From Streptomyces uncialis (GTDB lineage Bacteria; Actinomycetota; Actinomycetes; Streptomycetales; Streptomycetaceae), in NCBI RefSeq assembly GCF_036250755.1, contig NZ_CP109583.1:8860001-8924000 (forward strand): a DNA stretch of 64,000 nucleotides, given 5' to 3'. The notes under the pieces were generated by a model. That model did no database searches and was not told the origin of the DNA. It was given only the letters and a program-made list of their open reading frames with translations. Both the position numbers and the translations under genes were made by a program. Positions 34,265 through 43,081 of this stretch are shown here, piece by piece (position 1 is the stretch's first letter; each line of letters starts with the position of its first letter).

Positions 34265-34732
34265 CTACCGCAGCGGGATGCCGTGTCCGGGGCCGCGCTC
34301 ATGCTCGGGCCTGGGGCCCGAGTAGCGCCGGTCGGACTCGGCGATGACCGTGTCGTTGATGCTGGCCTCGCGGCGGGTCATGAGTCCGCGCTCGTCGAAC
34401 TCCCACAACTCATTGCCGTAGCTGCGGTACCACTGGTCCTCGGTGTCGTGCCATTCGTACTGGAACCGGACGGCGATCCGGTTCCCGCCGAACGACCACA
34501 GGCTCTTGCGCAGTACGTAGTCGAGTTCGCGTTCCCACTTGGCGGTGAGGAAGGTGATGATCTGCTCGCGGCCCGTGAGGAAGACGTCCCGGTTCCGCCA
34601 GACGGAATCCTCGGAGTAGGCGAGGGCGACCTTGTGCGGATCGCGGGTGTTCCACGCGTCCTCGGCGGCCTGGACCTTGGCGATGGCGCTGTCGGCGTCG
34701 AACGGCGGCAGCGGTGGACGGGCCTCGGACAT
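34265..34732 (-). CDS. NTF2-like DUF1348 protein
   Basis: 155 residues with the DUF1348 core: [85 protein letters not shown]. This is a small cone-shaped NTF2-like fold that could bind a small ligand; no activity is known. AAGGAT precedes the ATG at 34732. The DUF2071 gene follows 43 bases downstream on the same strand, and co-transcription is likely. Confidence 0.85.
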   Translation of the reverse strand: MSEARPPLPPFDADSAIAKVQAAEDAWNTRDPHKVALAYSEDSVWRNRDVFLTGREQIITFLTAKWERELDYVLRKSLWSFGGNRIAVRFQYEWHDTEDQWYRSYGNELWEFDERGLMTRREASINDTVIAESDRRYSGPRPEHERGPGHGIPLR

Positions 34733-34747
34733 GCTGATGATCCTTCC

Positions 34748-34789
34748 GGGAGTCGGGAGTCGGGAGTCGGGAGTCGGGAGTCGGGAGTC
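34748..34789. repeat. GGGAGTC heptamer tandem repeat
   Basis: Six exact copies of the 7-bp unit GGGAGTC, followed by a partial GGGTC. They lie 15 bases upstream of the NTF2-like start, within its likely promoter or leader. Confidence 0.92.
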
Positions 34790-34854
34790 GGGTCAGGGGA
34801 CGGCTCGCGCGCGGTGCCGACGTACGGCGTCACGGTTGGCGCAACGCCGGCCAC

Positions 34855-34948
34855 AGTAACGCTGCCGTCCGGGGACCAGGGCGCGCCCCTCTACCGGGAG
34901 CTCGGATTCACCGATCACCCGGACCCCGCGCTGTACTGGCGCCCGTGA
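34855..34948 (+). pseudogene. C-terminal fragment of a GNAT acetyltransferase
   Basis: The last 30 or so codons of a frame encode GAPLYRELGFTDHPDPALYW before a stop, which is the typical end of a GNAT domain (LYxxLGF). No upstream GNAT motifs (acetyl-CoA loop Q/RxxGxG/A) are present in any frame. It is a relic cut off near the heptamer repeat. Confidence 0.6.
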
Positions 34949-35133
34949 CCGCCCCGTTCCCGTACGCGCTCCAAGGCGTAACGGTGCGGACCGCGGATGG
35001 TGTCCGGATGGCCGTAGCGGCGAGAGGGGGCGCTTCTCCCGGTGCGGGACGGTGGGCTGTTCGTGCGGGGGCGCGTTCATCATGCGATATGCTTCATGTG
35101 TGTTCGCGGCCGTGACAAGCGGTGGCGGGGCAT

Positions 35134-35203
35134 GCGTTGGTGGTCCAAGGAAAGACACCCCACTTCCCGTGGGGGGATGTAGGTGCAAGGCCTGCCCAGC
35201 GCT
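35134..35203 (+). tRNA. tRNA-like RNA with a complete cloverleaf, anticodon UCC (Gly-type), divergent
   Basis: A 70-base cloverleaf can be drawn by hand. The acceptor stem is GCGTTGG (35134-35140) with CCAGCGC (35196-35202), one G-U pair. The D-stem is 3 bp (GTC/GAC) with loop CAAGGAAA, keeping the GG. The anticodon stem CCCCA/TGGGG carries loop CTTCCCG, which reads anticodon TCC. A 4-base variable loop precedes the T-stem GTAGG/CCTGC. The T-loop is TGCAAGG, so the nearly invariant T54-T55-C56 is T-G-C. CCA is not encoded. The body does not look like a housekeeping tRNA-Gly. A strong terminator follows directly. It may be a non-standard tRNA or a tRNA-like RNA rather than a translating one. 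Confidence 0.6.
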
Positions 35204-35208
35204 CGATC

Positions 35209-35243
35209 AAGACCCGGTCTCCTTCAGGGAGACCGGGTCTTTT
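35209..35243 (+). terminator. strong intrinsic terminator after the tRNA-like gene
   Basis: A 14-bp perfect stem (AAGACCCGGTCTCC with GGAGACCGGGTCTT), a 5-base loop and a T-run. This is a textbook Rho-independent terminator, uncommon in such G+C-rich DNA. Confidence 0.9.
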
Positions 35244-35490
35244 GATGTGTGCCGAATAGGGAGTGGGCTACCGGCGGTCGGTGCCGAACGGGCCGTGCCG
35301 AATACCTCGCGTCCCCACCGGTCTTCCTTCGCCGCCGCGAAAGGGCCGACGAAGCGCGGTGTCGCTTTCTGCACGGACATCGCGGATGTCGGCACAGCTC
35401 TGCGCGGTGAGAATGGGCTCACCGGTGATTCCGGCGAGCTGTACGTCAGGTCCCCCGCAGTCATCACGCAGGTCACGTATCCCGTGGGGC

Positions 35491-35510
35491 GAGCGAGCGA
35501 GCGAGCGAGC
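35491..35510. repeat. GAGC tetramer repeat
   Basis: Five exact GAGC copies in a row in the gene-free region. Confidence 0.85.
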
Positions 35511-36224
35511 GGGTGCGGCGCCGGGGCCGCGGGGTGAATCCAGTGATCCCGATGTCCTCGCCACCGTCCTCGTGGAGAAGCTCGGGGCCGCTCCTGGGAG
35601 TCACGACGCCGCTGTGACGAGTGCTTCTTTTGAGCCGAAGTCGCCGTGTGTCAGGGGCTCTTCAGGGCCCGCGCTCCCGGTGATGCCGCACGCCGTGGTG
35701 CCGTCGCGGCTGTACCGTGCGGTATGCGGGGTGCCATAGCCCGCAGAAGCGTTGCGGGTGCCCGCCGTATCGCTTCATGGGCAAACGAAGGGCATTTTCT
35801 TCCTGCGCCGACCCGCCCGGCCTGTTCCTCCGCCCTGCCTCCGTATGCCTCATACCGCACGTCCTGCGGGTACGGCTTTCAGCTGTCCAAAATTCATCGC
35901 ACGATGAAATCAACCGTTGACCTGCCCGTGAGTCGACCACAATTATTCATTTGCGGCAGGGAATCGCAAGCTCCCCCCGGCTGCGTACAGCCGGACAACG
36001 GCGTCCGGCTCCTTCTCGCCCGCCCCGCCGGCCTCTCGCCGGGCCAATGGAGTGTGCGACGAAGGCGGTTGACGGTACGGCCACCGTCAAGGGAGCCCTG
36101 CTCCGGGGCGACGCCGCGGTTCAGTCGGCACCTGCCCGCCGCCGGGCCCGGCGCAGGCGGTGACCTTCCGCGGCGGCCCCGAACGGACTTCGCGCCAGCA
36201 GAGCCCATCGGAAAGGCATCATTC

Positions 36225-37442
36225 GTGCGCATACTGTTCACCACCCTCGGCAGCCCCTCGCACGGGCGCGCCCAACTGCCGCTCGCCAGGGCGCTCGCCG
36301 CCGCGGGCCATGAGGTGCTCGCGGCCACCACCCCGCCCATCGGCTCGGTCTTCGAGCACGACGACGTCCGGGTGACGACCCCCATCGACGACGTGATGCC
36401 GGGCGCCGATGTGATGCCCGAGCTGGTGGAGATCGCCGGGCGGACGGATCTGGACGAGAAGGAACGGAACGATCTGACCTTGCAGGTCATGTCCCGGTCG
36501 GTGGCCAGCGGCATGGCACGTGAACTCCTCGGCTCCCTGCTCCCCGTGGCACAGGACTTCCAGCCGGACCTGATCCTCCGCGACGGCATGGACCTCGCCA
36601 GTGTGCTGATGGGTGAGAAGCTCGGCATCCCCCAGCTGCCCACCCCGTCAGGGACCAGCAACTCCCTCGACCCGGCCGACCTGCTTCCGCATCTGAACGT
36701 CCTGCGGGAGGAACTCGGGCTGCCCACCCATGAGGACCCCCTGTCCGTCGTCCCGCGCGGCCGCATCGACTACGTGCCGCCGGAGCTCTCCTTCTCCAAG
36801 TATCTGCCGGCGTCGTGGTCGTACCGGCAGACGGTGAACGTGGACCGGGGTTCCGTGCTGCCGCGATGGGTCGCGGAACTGCCCACGGACCGCCCCCTGG
36901 TGTTCGCCGCCCTGGGCACCGCGCTCCCCATGTTCCAGGAGAGGCAGGGCAGCGAGGAGATGCCCGAGATGCCCTTCCGGATGCCGGACCCGAACGACTC
37001 GCTGCGGACGATCATCGAGGCGGTGTCACGTCTCGACGACTGCACCGCCATCGTCGCGACCATGGGCATCCCGGTGGACACCGACGGCCTGCCGTCGCAT
37101 GTGCACGTCGCCGAGCGGCTGCCGCAGCCGCTGCTGCTGGAGGCCGTGGACCTCTTCCTGACCCATGGAGGGTTCAACAGCATCCGGGAGGCGCTGCGCA
37201 CGGCCACACCCGTGGCGGTGCTGCCCCAGTTCGGGGACCAGCACAAGAACGCGCAGCGTATCCAGGAACTCGGCCTCGGCCGGAAGGTCACCGAATCCAC
37301 ACCGGACGCCATCACCGGTACCTGCCGCGAGGTGCTGGCGGACAGCGCCATCGCCGCGCGGGCCCGTCGGGCCCGTATGTCGATGCTGGCACTGCCGGAG
37401 ATCGAGAGCGCTGTCGCCGACCTGGAGAAGCTCGTCGGGTGA
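36225..37442 (+). CDS. GT1-family glycosyltransferase (macrolide glycosyltransferase/antibiotic GT type)
   Basis: 405 residues with a GT-B fold. The N-terminal acceptor half opens RILFTTLGSPSHGRAQLPLARALAAAGHEV, with AATTPPIGSVFEHDDVRV. The C-terminal donor half has LVFAALGTALPMF and the GT1 signature HVHVAERLPQPLLLEAVDLFLTHGG with FNSIREAL, then VAVLPQFGDQHKNAQRIQELGLG. It should transfer a sugar from a UDP- or dTDP-donor to a small molecule; macrolide-inactivating and natural-product GTs are the nearest groups. GTG at 36225 has GAAAGG nine bases before it. The following 14-TMS exporter suggests a detoxify-and-export or product-tailoring pair. Confidence 0.85.
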   Translation: MRILFTTLGSPSHGRAQLPLARALAAAGHEVLAATTPPIGSVFEHDDVRVTTPIDDVMPGADVMPELVEIAGRTDLDEKERNDLTLQVMSRSVASGMARELLGSLLPVAQDFQPDLILRDGMDLASVLMGEKLGIPQLPTPSGTSNSLDPADLLPHLNVLREELGLPTHEDPLSVVPRGRIDYVPPELSFSKYLPASWSYRQTVNVDRGSVLPRWVAELPTDRPLVFAALGTALPMFQERQGSEEMPEMPFRMPDPNDSLRTIIEAVSRLDDCTAIVATMGIPVDTDGLPSHVHVAERLPQPLLLEAVDLFLTHGGFNSIREALRTATPVAVLPQFGDQHKNAQRIQELGLGRKVTESTPDAITGTCREVLADSAIAARARRARMSMLALPEIESAVADLEKLVG

Positions 37443-37855
37443 CGCGTCCGTTCCGCGGCTGCCCGGACCCCGTACCGGGCGGCCGGGCGGCCGCGGAACC
37501 CCCTGTTCAACCCCCTGTTCAGCAACCCGGGTTCAGCAACCCGGGTTCACCAGTCCCATTTCAGTGGTCCGACAGCACGGTGCAAGCACGTGCGGCAGAG
37601 AAGGTTGCCAAGGATGTCCCCACCCTCCATGATCCCTGACGCCGTGAACCGTGCCGTGCACCTCGGCCGCCCGTACCGGCTGCCCGACCCGACGGGCGTG
37701 AACCGCGCCGCCCGCCGTGGCCGTCCACGCCGACTGCCGGTTACGACGGTGCTCTCGGTTCCGACGGTGTGCGCGGTTCCGACGGTGTGCTCGGCACCGT
37801 TGAAGGGCTGGTGCGGCGCACAGCCGTCCGGCGCCATACGTCCGGGCACCACCGC
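37443..37855. other. intergenic region with short tandem repeats
   Basis: 413 bases between two + strand genes. It holds a 12-bp tandem pair (37497-37520), a 14-bp tandem pair with core AGCAACCCGGGTTC (37521-37548), and three degenerate 18-bp units with core CGGTTCCGACGGTGTGC (37738-37791). The 18-bp units keep the frame of the exporter gene, whose frame is open upstream of its start. Confidence 0.6.
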
Positions 37856-39508
37856 ATGAGCCGGGGAGACGGCCCGGCCGCCCCGGACGCGACCCCACGC
37901 GATGCGAAGAGCGGCCCGCAGGGCGAGCAGGCCGCTCCGGCCCGGCTGACGCACCGGCAGATCGTCACCGTTCTCTCCGGCCTCATGCTCGGCATGTTCC
38001 TCGCCGCGCTCGACCAGATGGTCGTCTCGTCGGCGCTGCGCACCATCGCCGACGACCTCCACGGGCTGACCGCCCAGGCCTGGGTGACCACCGCCTACCT
38101 CGTGGCGGGCACCATCGCCACCCCGCTGTACGGGAAGCTCTCCGACATCCACGGCCGGCGGCCCGTCTATCTGTGGGCGATCGTCCTGTTCGCCGTCGGG
38201 TCGCTGCTGTGCGGATTCGCCACGTCCATCCACCAGCTCGCGGCCTTCCGGGCGGTGCAGGGAATCGGCGGCGGCGGACTGATGTCGCTCGCGATGACGA
38301 TCATCGCCGACATCACCTCGCCGCGTGAACGCGGCCGCTACCAGGGCTACATCACGGCGGTCTTCGCCGGTTCCAGCGTCGCCGGGCCGTTGGTCGGGGG
38401 AGTGTTCGCGGAACGCTCCACGCTTCTCGGGCTCGACGGCTGGCGCTGGATCTTCCTGATCAACGTGCCGCTGGCGGCCCTGGCCGTCGTCGTGATCCTG
38501 CGCGTCCTTCGCATACCGCACAAGCCGGTGCGGCACCGGCTGGACCGCGGCGGGGCGGTGGCGCTGGCGGTCGGTATCGTCCCGCTGCTCCTCGTCGCCG
38601 AGCAGGGACGCGGCTGGGGCTGGGGCTCCCCCCGGGCGCTGACCCTGTGCGCGGTCGGCCTGGCAGGTCTGCTCGTCTTCGTCCTGGTCGAGCGGCGGAT
38701 GGGGGACGCCGCCCTGCTGCCGCTGCGGCTGTTCCGCATCAAGGCGTTCCGCCTGGGGGCGGCCCTGCACTTCGTCGTCGGTATCCCGATGTTCGGCGCG
38801 ATGGCGCTGCTTCCCCTGTACCTGCAACTCGCCCAGCGCATGACTCCCGTGAACGCGGGTCTCGCCTCCCTGCCCATCGTGGTGGCGAACGTGGTGGCGA
38901 CCATCGCGGTCGGCCGGATGATGTCCCGGACGGGGAAGTTCAAGGTGCACCTGGTGGCGGGCATCGGCTCGCTCACCGCGGGCATGGCGGTGTTCGCGAC
39001 GCTGAGGGAGGACAGCCCGCTCTGGTACGTCTCCATCGGCATGCTGTTCGTGGGAGCGGGACTCGGCGCGGCGATGCAGACGATCACCACGCTGGCCCAG
39101 TCCGACGTCCCCCCGGGGGACATGGGCGCGGCGACCGCGTCGGTCAACTTCTTCCGCTCGAACGGCGGCACGGTGGGCACCGCCATGTTCTTCTCGATCC
39201 TCTTCTCGCTGGCCGGCCCGCGTATCGGCGAAGGGCTGGCCGAGGCCCGTGAGGAACCGTCGTTCCGCCAACTGGAGGCCGAGCCCGCGAACGCCGGTGC
39301 GCTGGAAGGGGTCCTGCGGCCCGACGGCGGTCTCAACCTGGAGGACTCGGCCTTTCTTCGGACTGTCGACACCCAGGTCGCACAGCCCTTCCTCGACGGC
39401 TATGTCAGCGCGATGCAGGCGGTCTTCCTCACCGGGGCCGTCGTGGCGCTGCTCGCCTTCGTGATCGCCGCGTGGCGGGTGCCGGACACCACACTGTCCT
39501 CGGAGTGA
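37856..39508 (+). CDS. MFS drug exporter, DHA2 (14-TMS, EmrB/QacA) family
   Basis: 550 residues with 14 predicted membrane helices. Signature parts are LGMFLAALDQMVVSSALRTI in helix 1 (motif D1), GKLSDIHGRRPVYLWA (motif A) after helix 2, RAVQGIGGGGLMSLA (motif B) and GSSVAGPLVGGVF (motif C), which mark drug/proton antiporters. A long external loop lies between helices 13 and 14 (RQLEAEPANAGALEGVL). ATG 37856 gives the usual hydrophilic N terminus, though the frame is open further up across 18-bp repeats. It lies 413 bases after the glycosyltransferase gene on the same strand. The substrate is unknown. Confidence 0.88.
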   Translation: MSRGDGPAAPDATPRDAKSGPQGEQAAPARLTHRQIVTVLSGLMLGMFLAALDQMVVSSALRTIADDLHGLTAQAWVTTAYLVAGTIATPLYGKLSDIHGRRPVYLWAIVLFAVGSLLCGFATSIHQLAAFRAVQGIGGGGLMSLAMTIIADITSPRERGRYQGYITAVFAGSSVAGPLVGGVFAERSTLLGLDGWRWIFLINVPLAALAVVVILRVLRIPHKPVRHRLDRGGAVALAVGIVPLLLVAEQGRGWGWGSPRALTLCAVGLAGLLVFVLVERRMGDAALLPLRLFRIKAFRLGAALHFVVGIPMFGAMALLPLYLQLAQRMTPVNAGLASLPIVVANVVATIAVGRMMSRTGKFKVHLVAGIGSLTAGMAVFATLREDSPLWYVSIGMLFVGAGLGAAMQTITTLAQSDVPPGDMGAATASVNFFRSNGGTVGTAMFFSILFSLAGPRIGEGLAEAREEPSFRQLEAEPANAGALEGVLRPDGGLNLEDSAFLRTVDTQVAQPFLDGYVSAMQAVFLTGAVVALLAFVIAAWRVPDTTLSSE

Positions 39509-39662
39509 TGACGCCTTGTCTCCGGGAGCACGGGAGCACGAAAGCCGGGGGACAGGGACCCGGGAGCGCGGGACCCGGGAATTCCCGGGCATGTCGTCGG
39601 CGGGAGGGGGTAGCCGCAGGGATGAGAAGAGTGCACCACGGATCGACGATAGGAGTCAGATC

Positions 39663-39914
39663 GTGCACGCCTCCAAGAGCATGTCCGATATCAGCGCACC
39701 TTCCCATGTCCAGGGTCTCGCGGTTCTCAGCCTGGCCCTCGGAATCCTCGGATTCTTCTTCTTCAGCCTGATTCTGGGGCCGCTCGCCATCCTGACGGGA
39801 TACCTGGCCATGCGAGGCACGGAGCCTCAGCACACGGCCATGGCGAAGGCCGGGATCGCGGTCGGTACCGCCGTCCTGGTCCTCCACGCGATCCTGCTCA
39901 CGGCACAGTCCTGA
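39663..39914 (+). CDS. small DUF4190-type membrane protein
   Basis: 83 residues. GTG at 39663 follows TAGGAG by six bases; ATG 39681 is an alternative. After a short polar N terminus, two membrane helices (QGLAVLSLALGILGFFFF to GPLAILTGYLAM and AKAGIAVGTAVLVLHAILL) flank a loop with RGTEPQHTAMAKAG. This is the DUF4190 arrangement found in many actinobacterial membrane proteins. It lies 154 bases after the exporter gene. Role unknown. Confidence 0.8.
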   Translation: MHASKSMSDISAPSHVQGLAVLSLALGILGFFFFSLILGPLAILTGYLAMRGTEPQHTAMAKAGIAVGTAVLVLHAILLTAQS

Positions 39915-40228
39915 ACAGTTCTCACGGTTCTCCTCTGACGGAGCGGCCCGGCGTGGTTCGCGGCGTTCCGTCGGACCCTTTCGCCGGTGCGACCGGCAGC
40001 CGGTGCGATCCGGTGAGGTGATCCCGTGACGTGATCCATGTCCGTCCCGTGTCAGCTGTCGCTCCGGGCGGCGAGGCCGGTGGACCCGATCAGTCCGGCG
40101 AGCCCGGCGAGTCCGGTGGCCGCGATGCGGCCGCCGTCGCCATGAGCCGGGCCGGGGCCGGTGTCTCCAGGGCATGTCCACGTCGGATGGGGGTACCCGG
40201 GCTGGGACACCCAGGGGAGGGAACTCGG
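39915..40228. other. intergenic region, no supported gene
   Basis: 314 bases between two small membrane-protein genes. Repetitive GGTGCGA- and GTGA-like runs, no coding signal. Confidence 0.5.
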
Positions 40229-40801
40229 ATGACGACGACGGACGGGTCCGGTACAGCCACGACGGACCATGAAAGTTCTTGCTGCGGGAGACATCCCGCA
40301 GCCGGGAGCCAGGGATCCGAGGAGAGCCCGCGGGAGCGGGTGAACCGGCGGTGGAACGAGATACTCCAGGAGACCCGCGTCGCGCAGACCGGCGTCCAGA
40401 TCCTGTTCGGATTCCTGCTGAGTGTGGCCTTCACCCAGACCTTCCGTGAGCTGGAGGAGCCCAGCAAGGTGCTGTACGTGGTGACGGTGGCGCTCGGAGC
40501 GTCCGCCACCGCGGCCCTGATCGCACCCGTGTCGATCCACCGGTTCCTCTCCGGCCAGAGCATGAAGGACGAGGTCGTCAGCTACGCCGCCCGCCTGGTG
40601 ATGTGCGGGCTGGTGCTGCTGGCCCTGACCATCGGATGCACCCTGCTCCTCATCCTCCACGTCGTGCTGTCCGGGACGGTGGCCACAATCATCGCCGCGG
40701 TGGTGATGATCTGGTTCGTCCTGTGCTGGTACGTACTGCCCTTCCGGCTGAGTCGCCAGGGACCCCGCTCCACCACCGGCGCGGCTTCCAGCACCGACTG
40801 A
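40229..40801 (+). CDS. DUF6328 family membrane protein
   Basis: 190 residues with GGAGG six to ten bases before the ATG. A polar N-terminal 45 residues lead to RWNEILQETRVAQTGVQILFGFLLSVAFTQTF and four membrane helices in all (about 52-72, 83-103, 126-148 and 153-175), with the conserved APVSIHRFL between helices 2 and 3. This matches the DUF6328 family, common in actinobacteria and without known function. It is alone on its transcript. Confidence 0.82.
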   Translation: MTTTDGSGTATTDHESSCCGRHPAAGSQGSEESPRERVNRRWNEILQETRVAQTGVQILFGFLLSVAFTQTFRELEEPSKVLYVVTVALGASATAALIAPVSIHRFLSGQSMKDEVVSYAARLVMCGLVLLALTIGCTLLLILHVVLSGTVATIIAAVVMIWFVLCWYVLPFRLSRQGPRSTTGAASSTD

Positions 40802-41080
40802 CATCCCGTCGGCGCCGGACTGCCCGACGTGTACGTCAGGCGTCCGACCGGACCGCGTCGGCAGGGCCCCATGAGGGGGTTTCCCCCACCTCCGAGTGGT
40901 GGCCCGCCGGATGGGCAACGGCGTTTCGTACGGCCATCGTTGGGCGTCCGGGCCTCCGTTCGTCCGGCGATGACGGTTCGTCCATGTGAGGGCGGAGCCG
41001 CCGTCCGCCACGTGGTGAGGGCGGAGCCGCCGTCCGCCAGGTGCCGCGGAAGGCCGACCGAAGGATCACGAGGGGGAACA

Positions 41081-42364
41081 GTGGAACGTCCGGTGGAGCG
41101 CGGTCTTCCGCGCCGAACGCTGCTGGCCGGTGCCGGGACTGCTGGTGTCGGGACGGTGTGGGGAGCCGAGGGGAGCGCCGTCGCCGCCGGGCGGACCCGG
41201 CCGGTGGGCCAAGGGGCGGTGGACGCCGAAGCGGCACGTCTGGAGCGGGGGCTGATCGCGCTGCGGTGGGACCTCCACCGGCATCCCGAGGCGCCGGGGC
41301 AGGAGCGGCGTACCGCCGGTGTGGTGGCCCGCGAGCTGCGGGCGGCCGGGCTCGACGTGACCACCGGGGTCGGCGGCCACGGTGTCGTCGGCGTCCTGCG
41401 GGGGGCGCGTCCGGGCCGGACCGTCGCGTACCGGGCGGACATGGACGCGGTACCGGCCAGGGACATCATCGGTGGCGGCCCGTCGGTGGCCCATCTCTGC
41501 GGGCACGACGTCCACACCGTCATCGCACTGGGTGTCGCACGGGTCCTGTCGCGGTTGCGGCGACGGCTGGACGGAACGGCGGTGTTCCTCTTCCAGCCCG
41601 CCGAGGAGACCCTGTCCGGAGCCCGTGCGCTGATCGACGCGGGCGTGCTGGAGCGCACCGGTACGGAGGAGATCCACGCGCTGCACTGCGGGCCGTTCCC
41701 CGTCGGCCGGTTCGCCGTGACCCCGGGATTCGGGATGCCGGGCCAGGACAAGGCGGAGGTGACCGTCCCCGGGCCGGACGCGCCCGGTACGGCGCGACGA
41801 CTGGCCGAACAGATCGGCGGGCTCGCGACGGTGCCCTTGCCGCGCACTCCCGCGGACCTTGAGCGACTGGTCGCCGACGCCCGCACGCCCGACGGGCCGC
41901 TGGCCCGGTTCGTGACCGTACAGGCCCGCGCACAGGAGGCCGGGGTGAGCGTGTCCTACCGCTGTTGGCCCGAGGACCGGTACCTGGACGTCCGAGAAGA
42001 CATCCGCCGACTGGCCGCGTCGTTCCCCGGGGCCCGGGTGAGCTTCCCCGCCGGGCCGTTCCCGGCGATGGTCTGCCCGGAGCGCGACGGCCGCGCGCTC
42101 GCCCGGTATCTGCGCCGCACCGGTGGCCGGGACGCCGTCATCCGGCTCCATGCCGCCTTCCCACCCTTCAGCGGCGAGGACTTCGCCCTCTACCTGGACC
42201 GACTCCCCGGTACGTTCACCTTCCTCGGCGTCCGCGCGCCTGGCGCCCCCATCACCACGAGTTACCCGCACTTTCCCGACTTCGCCCCGGACGAGCGTGC
42301 CATCGGCATCGGCGTACGGGCCATGGCGGGCTGGATCGCGGAGCGGACTTCGCGGGCGAAGTGA
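41081..42364 (+). CDS. M20-family amidohydrolase with Tat-type signal
   Basis: 427 residues. GTG at 41081 follows AGGGGG. LPRRTLLAGAGTAGVG is a twin-arginine signal. The catalytic domain reads LRWDLHRHPEAPGQE, TVAYRADMDAVPA, CGHDVHTVIALG, FLFQPAEETLSGARALIDAGVL and, near the end, HAAFPPFSGEDFALYLDRLPG. The metal and catalytic residues of M20 peptidases (GHD and PAEE) are present. The middle dimerisation domain is short. It should hydrolyse an N-acyl amino acid or hippurate-like amide outside the cell. The MarR-type gene 150 bases downstream may regulate it. Confidence 0.85.
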   Translation: MERPVERGLPRRTLLAGAGTAGVGTVWGAEGSAVAAGRTRPVGQGAVDAEAARLERGLIALRWDLHRHPEAPGQERRTAGVVARELRAAGLDVTTGVGGHGVVGVLRGARPGRTVAYRADMDAVPARDIIGGGPSVAHLCGHDVHTVIALGVARVLSRLRRRLDGTAVFLFQPAEETLSGARALIDAGVLERTGTEEIHALHCGPFPVGRFAVTPGFGMPGQDKAEVTVPGPDAPGTARRLAEQIGGLATVPLPRTPADLERLVADARTPDGPLARFVTVQARAQEAGVSVSYRCWPEDRYLDVREDIRRLAASFPGARVSFPAGPFPAMVCPERDGRALARYLRRTGGRDAVIRLHAAFPPFSGEDFALYLDRLPGTFTFLGVRAPGAPITTSYPHFPDFAPDERAIGIGVRAMAGWIAERTSRAK

Positions 42365-42514
42365 GTTCCTTCACCCTTGACCTGAACCGTAGTCGAGGTC
42401 CTACGGTCGCTGTGGCGGAACTGGCCCCGGTCGACCTCCGGAGCCCGAAGCCTGGTGCGGTCTGGTGCCCAGGGCGCATGGCGAAGCGAATCGGCTGGAA
42501 CGGAAGGCGGAGTG

Positions 42515-42970
42515 GTGGAGTACTCGCACGAGGACGGGGAACTGGTGGGCCAGCCGGTCGGATACTGGACCTGGGCGGCGAACAAGACGCTCATGGCGTA
42601 CGTCAGGGGGCGGCTCGCGGCGATCGGGATCACCCAACCGCAGTGGTGGGTGCTGCACCAGGCCCTGCACAGCGAGCACGGGGTGACCCGGGACGAGTTG
42701 ACCGGCGCGCTCCAGGCCAACCTCGACGTCGGGGCTGGTCTGGCCCCCGACATCGATCTCCTGGTGGAGCGGACGTTGCTCGTCCCGGACGCGGAGGGAC
42801 GGCTGCGGATCACCGACGAGGGCAGGGCACTGCACCGGCGCGCCGCCGAGACCCAGCGGACCAGTCGCGAGCATGTGCACGCGGACATCCCGGACGAGGA
42901 GTACCTGATCACCCTCAAGGTTCTCCAGCGCATGATTCACAACGCGGGCGGAGACGTGACCCAGCGCTGA
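42515..42970 (+). CDS. MarR-like winged-helix regulator
   Basis: 151 residues from GTG 42515, placed seven bases after GGAAGG; GTG 42512 is also possible. It has the helices of a MarR-type fold: VGYWTWAANKTLMAYVRGRLAAIGITQPQWWVLHQALH, VTRDELTGALQANLDVGAGLAPDIDLLVERTLL, wing DAEGRLRITDEGRALHRRA, and a last dimer helix. It lacks an obvious neighbour operator. It may control the amidohydrolase gene just upstream. Ligand unknown. Confidence 0.75.
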   Translation: MEYSHEDGELVGQPVGYWTWAANKTLMAYVRGRLAAIGITQPQWWVLHQALHSEHGVTRDELTGALQANLDVGAGLAPDIDLLVERTLLVPDAEGRLRITDEGRALHRRAAETQRTSREHVHADIPDEEYLITLKVLQRMIHNAGGDVTQR

Positions 42971-43081
42971 CGGCCGGCGGCGGCACCCGGCGGGCGGACG
43001 GCACCCGGCACACGGGCCCAAGGGGCCGCGTCGGCAGGGGTGTTCCCGTCGGCCGTGCGGGTGCGCCGGCCGCGGCCCGGA

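Larger units (their letters stand above)
34949..36224. other. 1.3-kb region without protein genes
   Basis: Apart from the tRNA-like gene and its terminator (35134-35243) no coding signal is seen. Frames are open only by chance. There is a GAGC tetramer run (35491-35510). An AT-richer part at 35880-35965 has a possible promoter, TTGACC (35917-35922) and AATTAT (35941-35946), 18 bases apart, pointing to the glycosyltransferase gene. Confidence 0.5.

Noticed and set aside
35052..35537. Open frame across the tRNA-like gene
   Set aside because: No codon bias or domain, and it runs through the cloverleaf and terminator.
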